Shown one piece after another: positions 56,800 through 64,000 of a stretch of DNA of 64,000 bases. The notes below the pieces were generated by a model that saw only the letters and a list, made by a program, of their open reading frames with translations, was not told the DNA's origin and did not search any database. Both the position numbers and the translations under genes were made by a program. Position 1 is the stretch's first letter; every line of letters starts with the position of its first letter. Origin of the DNA: Callorhinus ursinus (Eukaryota > Chordata > Mammalia > Carnivora > Otariidae); the NCBI RefSeq assembly GCF_003265705.1, contig NW_020312827.1, positions 23,044,896 to 23,108,895 on the forward strand. The letters run 5' to 3'.

Positions 56800-57515
56800 G
56801 TAGAGACTAACCAGGGGCATTAGCAGTAATAGAAAGAAGGGGACCAATAATAGAAGAACAAGTGGAAAAGGCCAAATTCTCCTGTAGGACCTTCCCAAAG
56901 GGACAAACATGCTATGGGCTCGGGCTCCTGTGACTCTTCATCCAGAGGAGCCAGGGGAGAGTCTGGTATGCCAAATGCCAAAACAGTACATGGACACAAG
57001 GCGTTTCTTTCCCTTTCCAAGCCTTGGAGCCAGGATCTTTAGGGGAGCCCTGGTGGACTTCACCCCCTCTTCAAGCTGCCCATCCAGGGCTCTTCCCGAG
57101 AGAAAATGTCCCAGGCCTAGGTGGGATATCAAGACCCTTCTCCTGACTAAAGGGCAGGATGCAGAATTCCCCAGGTGAGCCGTGCCGGCCAGTGTTGTTA
57201 AAGGCACAGTCCCACAGGAGCCTATCAAACTCTGATACAAGGAACATGTTGACACTGGTGATCTCCTAGAATGGATGTTTCCATTTGCTCAAAAGCTTTC
57301 AGTAAAGACTATGGAAAATAGAAGGTAAAGCAGATGCTGGAGGATCAGCACACCTCTTCAAGGTCCCTTGGGGAGCAGGGTATACAGGGTCAGGGCAGGG
57401 GGCCCTAGCTCACCTTCCTCCTGCTTCCTCGGGGTCCCAGGCAAGATCTGGGACTACTCAAGGGTGGCAGGGGCTGTCATCAAACACCCCGAGGCTAGTC
57501 TAGCACAGAGCCCAG
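56800..57515. other. Unique sequence, no gene seen
   Basis: No gene or clear repeat. Opposing frames of about 90-105 codons at 56909-57255 have no recognised domain. Confidence 0.4.
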
Positions 57516-57519
57516 GCTG

Positions 57520-57725
57520 AGGACCGCAGGCTAAGCATGTAGAAGTGGGTGCTACAGAAACATTTCCTGGCACTTGCTATACACCAGGCACAGCTGTATT
57601 TTACCTGTATCATTTTGTCTTCATAATCCTGAGCTACTAGGGTCAGAGCCCAAGTAACTTGTCCAGTGTCCCACATTCTAGGGCTGTTGACTGAAATTCT
57701 TACCCCACCTGGCCTATAGAGCAAA
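57520..57725 (-). mobile_element. MIR SINE
   Basis: 'ctatacaccaggcacagctgtattttacctgtatcattttgtcttcataatcctgagc', 'caagtaacttgtccagtgtcccacattctagggctg', 'ttcttaccccacctggcc' follow a reversed MIR. Confidence 0.65.
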
Positions 57726-57811
57726 ACGCTTGGAGTGCCTCCCTGCTCTCTGGCTATTCCTCCTTAGTCACCTTGACTGGATACCCCCGCTCATCTCCAC
57801 GATCTCTAATC

Positions 57812-58018
57812 CAGGTCAACAAACTTTGTAAAAAGCCAGAGAGTAAGGTTTGTTGGTTTGGCAGGTCGGGAGTCTTTGTCACAAGGACTCAGCGCTGCTG
57901 TTGTAGCTCCAAAGCAGCCAAAGACAATAGATAAAGGAATGCAAATGGCTGCATCCCAATAAAACCTTATATACAGAAGAGGTAACAAGCCAGCTGCCAC
58001 CTGCCAACCCCTACTCTA
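57812..58018. mobile_element. hAT-Charlie relic, MER58-like
   Basis: 'ggtcaacaaactttgtaaaaagccagagagtaaggtttgttggtttgg', 'ctgctgttgtagctccaaagcagccaaagacaatagataaaggaatgcaaatggctg', 'cccaataaaaccttatatacagaag', 'gccacctgccaacccct' fit the remembered order of a MER58-type non-autonomous DNA transposon of about 220 bp. The family name is from memory; the ends are decayed. Confidence 0.65.
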
Positions 58019-58059
58019 AACAATAGGCCCCCCCCACCCCTGCCCTGGATCAGCCCTTC

Positions 58060-59115
58060 GGTCTCTTCAGTAGCTACACTCACATCTCTGCGCTGCCCTC
58101 CGGCCCCAGTCCTCTAACCAGCATGAGCATGTCAACAACGCCCCAACTCTTAACTCCGACTCCAAGCTTCCCCTTGGACCCAACCCCCCTCTCTCATGTC
58201 TCCACTCGGGTATCCCACGGACACTGGAACTCAACACGTCCAAAGCTGAAGCCCTACATTCAACGCTCCTCCCAAACCTGCTTCTTCTGTCTCAGCCTTT
58301 TCCCATTTCAGGAAATAACACATCACTCCAGGTGGTCAGGCCAAAACCCCTGACAATATGTTTGGTGTCAACTTTGCCCCCTCTCTCAACAAATCCTATC
58401 AGGCTTCTCTTCAAAACAAACCTAGAATCAGACCTCTGCCCCCACCTTTTCCAACAGTCATGATCCTAGTCACCATCATCACTAACCTGGATTATGACAA
58501 AAGTATCCTAACCCATCTCCTTCCTCTCTCCCCACTGCTTGTCCCCGAAGTGTCTATTCTCCACACGCAGCGAGAATGATCAGCCTTTTATGGTAGAAAC
58601 CGCAGCACAAATATTGCTCTGTGAAATCCATGCGTGGCTCCAGCTCACTCCCAGACCCACCCTCTGCTATCCAGCCCCGTTAGAGCTCTAACCTTCTCTG
58701 CTCTCAGCCTCCCTCCCTCCTTCTACCCCAGTCACATAGGTCCCTTCCTATGCCTCCAACTCACCAGACATATCCCTGCCTCAGGGCCTTTGCACCGGCT
58801 GACACCACCTCCCTGGCTAGCTTTCTGGCTCATTCTCTGACACCCTCATGAATGAGCTCATGTACAGCTTCAACATTAAGTCCTTTCCTGAACTGCTACA
58901 CAAATTTATCATCCGCTCCCTATTTCCCTTTTCCTTTCTTATTTTTCTCCATAGCACTTATCACTACCTGATAATATATTTATTTTCTTTTCGTCTGTCT
59001 TCCCCAAATAGAATGTCAACCCCATGAGGAGTGGGGCTTGGTCTGTTCTGCTCACTGCTGGAATCCCTGAACTTAGAGCAGTGTCTGTTATGGATTAGAC
59101 ATTCAATATTCTTTA
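58060..59115 (+). mobile_element. L2 LINE, about 1 kb including the 3' end
   Basis: Long forward L2: 'cccacggacactggaactcaacacgtccaaagctgaa', 'tgatcctagtcaccatcatcactaacctggattatgac', 'ctcagggcctttgcaccggctgacac', 'ctccatagcacttatcactacctgataatat', 'ccccatgaggagtggggcttggtctgttctgctcactgctgg', then the terminal 'agagcagtgtctgttatggattagacattcaata'. This is the longest L2 copy in the window. The upstream 58150-58600 part covers the decayed C-terminal coding end. Confidence 0.8.
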
Positions 59116-59149
59116 AAATAAATACATGAACATACTACAGAAAACACAA

Positions 59150-59290
59150 AGAACTGTCATCTCACTTAACTCTGCTACCACTCTCCTAAACAGACAAGGC
59201 ATTTTCCTGATGAATAAGCTGAGGCACAGAAGCAGAATGAAAGTAACACAGATCGTAGCTGAGTGGATGCTAGAACATGGTCCTGCTGAT
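59150..59290 (-). mobile_element. MIR SINE fragment
   Basis: 'cattttcctgatgaataagctgaggcacagaagcagaatgaaagtaacacagatcgtagctgagtggatgctagaac' resembles a reversed MIR. Confidence 0.6.
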
Positions 59291-59294
59291 GGAA

Positions 59295-59835
59295 GGGCCA
59301 GTAGGCCTCTCACACAGAATATAAAATACATATATTTCCTCCGATGAATGCCTCCAGGAGAAGGTTATGTTGTGAAATTACTTTTGTATCTTACCAGATG
59401 ACTCCCAAAGCAGAGCTTATCAAATTATTTCACCAGGACCTGTCGACATCGCAAAGAACGAGAGTCCCTGCCGTTGATCCCGGCTGAGAACAAGGGAGCA
59501 GAGCTGAAGGGCAGCTGGTCGGGAAAGCAGCAGCAACGGCATGCGTTCGATTTCTACCTCCTTCCACTACAGCAGTGATTTTCAGCCTTTTGGACCATAG
59601 CCTTTTTAGAACATCTAAAGATTTGAAGGGTCACCACAGGAGAGAAATTACATTTCAGACGTACTGATGACAAATCCTGATGACAAAGCTGATATAAACT
59701 CACTATCACTTTTACATGAATTTTTATTTGATCAATCCCAACAATATCTACAAACAACTGGGAAAAAATATTACACACAACACGCAGACAGCCCATGTAT
59801 ATGAAACGTCACGTACTTCTCTGAAAGGCAGTGTG
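59295..59835. other. Mostly unique; possible DNA-transposon fragment
   Basis: 'cagcagtgattttcagccttttggaccatagcctttttagaacatctaaag' at 59571-59620 resembles the CAGTGNTTCTCAACCTTTT-type start of hAT relics. The continuation could not be matched. No gene seen. Confidence 0.35.
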
Positions 59836-59839
59836 GTTT

Positions 59840-60080
59840 GGTGATTATAGAATGGTGGCTCTGGAGCCGGACGGCGTGGATTTCAGCATGACTTCACTTC
59901 CTAATAGTAGAGAAACCCTAGACAACCCGCTTTACTCCGCTGTGTCTCAAGTCTCCTCATCCATAAGGGGATTCAAGCGATATCAGCTTCTCCAGGTCAG
60001 TGAATTGAATGAGTAAACGCACGAAAGTTCTTGGAACAGTGCCTGGCATACAGCAGATATTGCACAAATGGTAACTGTTA
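59840..60080 (+). mobile_element. MIR SINE, near full length
   Basis: Forward MIR: 'ggctctggagccggacggcgtggatttcagc', 'cttcctaatagtagagaaaccctagacaac', 'tgtctcaagtctcctcatccataaggggattc', 'tccaggtcagtgaattgaatgagtaaac', 'ttggaacagtgcctggcatacagcagatattgc'. Confidence 0.8.
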
Positions 60081-60089
60081 CTATTTAGG

Positions 60090-61115
60090 GACAGATACTG
60101 TGCTATGTTTGGAAGGGTCCACAGTTCATTGGCAGCAATCTCCCAGCCCCAATGAACCAGAGAGTGGGAAACACTGTTCTGAAGCAGATTCTAAATACGT
60201 GAATCAAGGTCAAGGAGGAGAATAGCAAGTCATGTCCAGCTTTAAAAGCACTCTGGGAGATCCTGTTACCCACCATGCTTATCACAGTCCAGGACAGTTT
60301 TCAAGGCACTACCCTAATTCGCTGCAGAGACACCCTGAACCAACTCTATTTCATTTCCAGTTTCGGCAGACTGTGATTTCTAGCACTGTGCTCGTTAGGA
60401 CCCAACTCTATTAGAGGGAAACAACGGCAACTGCCCCCCTGGGGTTTCTTATAAAGGGATTTTGTATCTGTTTGTAACCAATAAAAACTTTATTAGATTT
60501 AATATGTTGAGAGCTTAAGACTCCACTTCAATGGGAACTGGTAATCACTTTTTTTTTAAGTGCATTGGGATTTTTTTCATTGTAAATAAAGTTTTCATTA
60601 TAAACATAGGATCACTATTAAAAGTTTAGGAAATGTAAAAAGAAGAAAATAATCATCCAGAGCTTTCCCTTCCCCTATCCCCCAACTCTATTCAAATTCT
60701 GGTGAACTTAAAGGGGAGTGAGTCTTAACTCCATATTCTGATTTATCATTTTCCTGTGAACACTACAGCTCTGCACCTCTGTGGGAACTGACCTCCCGAG
60801 ATTCAGTGAGTCTGTTTGATGGCCCTGGGTGGGCCCCAGAGGTGACAAAAAGGAAAAGGGCTTTCCCTGGGTGCCTGCCTGTATCCAGGCAGCCTTGATC
60901 AGAACCCCAGTGCTGCAGACAGGAGAGTCAGCAGTGAGCTCTCAGCAACATGTCCAACCAATCAATCCCACAGGTGAAGACAAGATGGGCTGGTCCACCC
61001 ATGTCTGTGTATACCCGGAATTGTTCTAGAAGGAGCTACCTAAAACCGATGATGGCTGAGACCTCTATGGAACAGAACTGAGTGTCTGGGGTAAATAAGA
61101 CCTTCTTTGCATTGC
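60090..61115. other. Unique sequence, with one AT-rich old-repeat-like part
   Basis: The part 60540-60680 ('taaagttttcattataaac...ggaaatgtaaaaagaagaaaataatcatccagag') resembles a common ancient repeat phrase, but the family is unclear. No gene seen. Confidence 0.35.
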
Positions 61116-61119
61116 ATTT

Positions 61120-61180
61120 ATTTTTATTTATTTATTCAACAAACATTTACAGAGAGCCTCCCATATCACTGGTATGGGTT
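61120..61180 (-). mobile_element. L2 LINE 3'-end fragment
   Basis: 'atttatttattcaacaaacatttacagagagcctcccatatcactggta' is a reversed L2 terminus. Confidence 0.55.
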
Positions 61181-61184
61181 ATTC

Positions 61185-62045
61185 TCCTGATAATAAACAT
61201 TTGAAAGGAGATGCTGCCTAATGATAAGATAAAGGATCAGTGTGGCTGCTTGTCTCTCAGGGTAGTGACTGCAGAGCAATGGTGAGGGGCTGTGACAGGG
61301 AGGAGAGCACACCCCACAGAGCAGCAGGTGTGATTTTCAAAATACAGTGCAAACTGACTGGCGGCAGCTTCAGACCTCCCTGGCGCCTTAAACTCCAAAT
61401 CTCCAAAATCCAGAAGTGTCTCTCTCAAGCCCTGTAGATGTGAGCAGTCCTGGGCTCTCCCACAAATGCCCTGTACTATCTCTCGCTGCCTGGAGGACAC
61501 TGATTTTCTGCACTTCAACCTTATAAATAATGGACATAACACCACCAAGGATGCTATGCAAATTAATAAACACCTAATGGAGGACAGATATTGGACCATG
61601 GAAAGATACAAACAAAACTTACTGAAAAGATGCTAATGCTGAGAACTCTGAAGCCGTACCAGGGTTGGTCCTAGGATGGATGGACCGAGCTCAGGTATGA
61701 GCCAGGTATGAATCACAACAGGTGCCTGTACCTTTGAAGCTGAATCGTGCTCCTTCTCTTCAGTTCCTCCTGCTCTAGAGTAACCAGGCTTCCAGTAAGC
61801 AATCACGCGGGGTGCAGGACCCAGCCGACTGTACATTCTCAAGAGTCTATGTGCGCACAGTGAAGTCACTGCGGCGTCAGAGAGCAGAGCAAGAAACGCC
61901 AAGAAAAGTGTCCGTGACTCCAGAGAAGGAAACAGATGCTCAAGCAGGAAAAATAATTAAAAGACATCTGAGTATAGATAAAAGAGTATTTTTATAAACC
62001 CCGTAGAGAAGTTAAGAGTAAGGCCAGTTAGACCAAGTCAGTACT
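61185..62045. other. Unique sequence, no gene seen
   Basis: No gene or repeat recognised. A 124-codon minus-strand frame (61237-61611) has no known domain. Confidence 0.4.
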
Positions 62046-62049
62046 AGAT

Positions 62050-62235
62050 CACGAGTTTATGCTACATAGTAAGTTTATGATCTTGGTCAAGTAGCTCTCT
62101 AAGCCTCGGTTTCTTTAACTGTAAAAGTGGGGTACAATTCCTAATCCATGGGATCAAATGAAAAACTTATGCAAGGCACCTACTTTAACAGAGCCCCTGG
62201 CATACAGATGTTTTATAAACTGTGGTGACTGCGGT
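62050..62235 (+). mobile_element. MIR SINE
   Basis: 'agtaagtttatgatcttggtcaagtagctctctaagcctcggtttctttaactgtaaaagtggggtacaattcctaatcc' and 'aaacttatgcaaggcacctactttaacagagcccctggcatac' follow the forward MIR. Confidence 0.75.
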
Positions 62236-62239
62236 TGTG

Positions 62240-63655
62240 TTTGTAGAGCAGTAGGTAATGGAGGGTGTCATGCTAAGAGGCTGAGGATAAACAGAACTGG
62301 GCTTTCATGCTCCTACTTTTGCCTCATTAGCACTATTATAGAGAATTGAGATAATGGAACACAGACCCTGTCCTTGACACTTGTGGGACCACCCTGTTGA
62401 CCTCAACTAGGAGGACGAGGTGCCGCACTGCTGGTTTTCTCTTTCTGCTGTCATGTACCCCCACCTCATCTCCTTGCCCTTTGGCTCTAGCACTTCCTTT
62501 TTCACTTAACCTCCTACCACCCAACCATCTCAATCCACAGCCATGTGGATCTGTGGTTAATTGCCACAGATTTGCCAGCAATTAAATCTGAGTGTGGACA
62601 CAGGTAGGAAATAGGGCTAGTGATTTTTCTCAGCCAGAGAAATAAAGTGGAAAAGACTGCATTCCACCCTAAGGGAGATATTAACTGAACTAGTTTTATC
62701 AAAATCTATTTATTTGGTTCTAGTGACATGACTGTTTAAACTGCCTTTAACTGAGCACTTTGTCATCCAGAAGCAGCCAACAACTACCTTAGGACAACTA
62801 AGTAACTCACCCTAGCAGGTCGAGCCCAGGTGCATATGTACATGCCAAGACAGCATGTGACCAGGTACATGTGGGATTGTGGGCTAATAGTGACAATTGG
62901 ATTAGGCTCGAATCCTCATATAAACAAGCAGGGTTGCCCAGAATACCTGGTCCCCAGCTGAGTGGCTGACAGGCTCTGTCTGATTTTTAACTGGCTGGCA
63001 GTCCCCCCAGCACCGGCAAAAACTCAGCTTCCAGGCAGTCTTTCTCTGCAAGCCAACTGGCACAAAGGACACCAAACACCACGGAAGCGCTAGGAAAGAG
63101 AACCCATTGATGCTTATTTCTTAGGGGCTTAGGTTCCTCCTCCTATTGCTTAATGAAGCAGCCTCACATCGCAGTCTCTGTCCCCACTGGCTTGTGTCCA
63201 TTTCTGAGCATCTGTATCCTCTGTGATCCAACAAGGCTCAGAGAAAGCCCTAGGTGGGTAAAAGGTACTAATTTAGCAATAGCAACATGTTTCTGGGCCC
63301 CAAATGCCTCCATTTAACATCTGACTTTGGCTCAGAACATCATGCTCCCAAGACACTAACATCTCTTTGGTGTTCTCCAAGTCAAGGGTTCTTCAAAGTA
63401 CGTTTCTCACTTCCTCATCATCATAGTAATATTTGAGCCATTTCTACTCCTCAAAGAAATAACCAAAGTTTTCTTTTCCTTTATGAAAATCCCAGAAACT
63501 GTGCTCAGATAAAAGGGAAATAAGAAAAAGGGCAAGCAGAAATCAAACCAAAGACTCATTTCCAGCAGACCAACCCATCATCTCCATGGACAGAGGCCCT
63601 GCCCTTGCCTCCTAACCAACGCTGTTTCCCAGAATCACTCCAGTAAAGGTGCACT
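62240..63655. other. Unique sequence, no gene seen
   Basis: No gene or clear repeat recognised; frames of 60-80 codons have no known domain. Confidence 0.4.
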
Positions 63656-63659
63656 CAGA

Positions 63660-64000
63660 AAGAACACTCTGTCCTAATGACCTCCTCTAATCAATCTGAT
63701 CAATTTAGGTGCCCCTAAAAAGCTTATTTAGCTCCATCCTAAATCTGAAGAGCTTACCTTTGTATATACTAAATAATACAATTACACAGAATCCATGTGA
63801 TACCTATGATAAATTATGTGCCCCAAACTCAGGATACATCTGCTCAGGAGCTTAATGTGATTTAACAGATCAAATCCACCATTTACAAATCATTTGTCAA
63901 ACTTTGAAGCCATGATAATTTATGCACCTGGACTTTTTATGGATATGCACACTACATCCACATAGCTGGCTTAGATGACTCAATCATTTTCTAAAATATT
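63660..64000. other. Repeat-free AT-rich block running to the window edge
   Basis: No repeat family is recognisable. It carries several homeobox-like and POU-like strings such as TAATCAAT, ATAATTTATG and TATGCAC. It could be part of a conserved non-coding element, but there is no direct sign of function and no gene. Confidence 0.2.

Noticed and set aside
1..64000. CRISPR arrays, prophage, operons, riboswitches and bacterial-type terminators
   Set aside because: The sequence is clearly mammalian nuclear DNA with SINE and LINE repeats; none of these is present.

Overview
This window is repeat-rich, non-coding mammalian nuclear DNA. I found no exon, open gene, rRNA, tRNA gene or processed pseudogene that I could support. 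The long open frames (up to about 205 codons) have no recognisable protein family, are not flanked by convincing splice sites, and several are translations of repeats.

Organism: the window carries twelve copies of the tRNA-Lys-derived carnivore SINE (CAN SINE / SINEC). Their heads read GGGGCACCTGGGTGGCTCAG and their middles are of the 'catcgggctccctgctcagcggggagtctgcttctccctctg' type. The felid-type body and the young dog-specific SINEC_Cf are absent, so I infer a caniform carnivore outside the dog family (bear, seal, mustelid, raccoon or red-panda lineage). This rests on remembered consensus sequences, not on a search.

Layout: 1-43.0 kb is old sequence with scattered MIR and L2 fragments and nine CAN SINEs. 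It also holds a (TG)n tract at 23.5 kb, a SINE-born (AC)n at 33.3 kb, a SINE ending in a GGAT/GGAA/GGGA tract at 36 kb, and a 28-bp minisatellite with 84-bp higher-order structure at 40.2-40.4 kb. From about 43.7 to 51.4 kb lies one nearly full-length but dead LINE-1 on the minus strand: 3' UTR, ORF2, ORF1, then a long 5' UTR with 300-bp internal repeats. Three CAN SINEs sit inside it, all in the L1's own orientation. Its ORF2 3' end carries a 69-bp unit in three tandem copies, the middle one interrupted by a 10-N assembly gap. From 51.4 to 64 kb is unique sequence with a GC-box/TATA-like spot near 52.9 kb, two MER5-type elements (one containing a nested MIR), a MER58-like element, a 1-kb L2 and more MIRs.

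The window is probably intronic or intergenic. Its possible functional content is limited to candidate regulatory spots: a CTCF-like site, an E-box/X-box cluster, a twin STAT/BCL6-type palindrome and a small GC-box/TATA module. All are motif-level inferences. I found no strong candidate for an undescribed biological system; the items most worth checking are the minisatellite, the L1 triplication with its gap, and the L1 5' UTR monomers.
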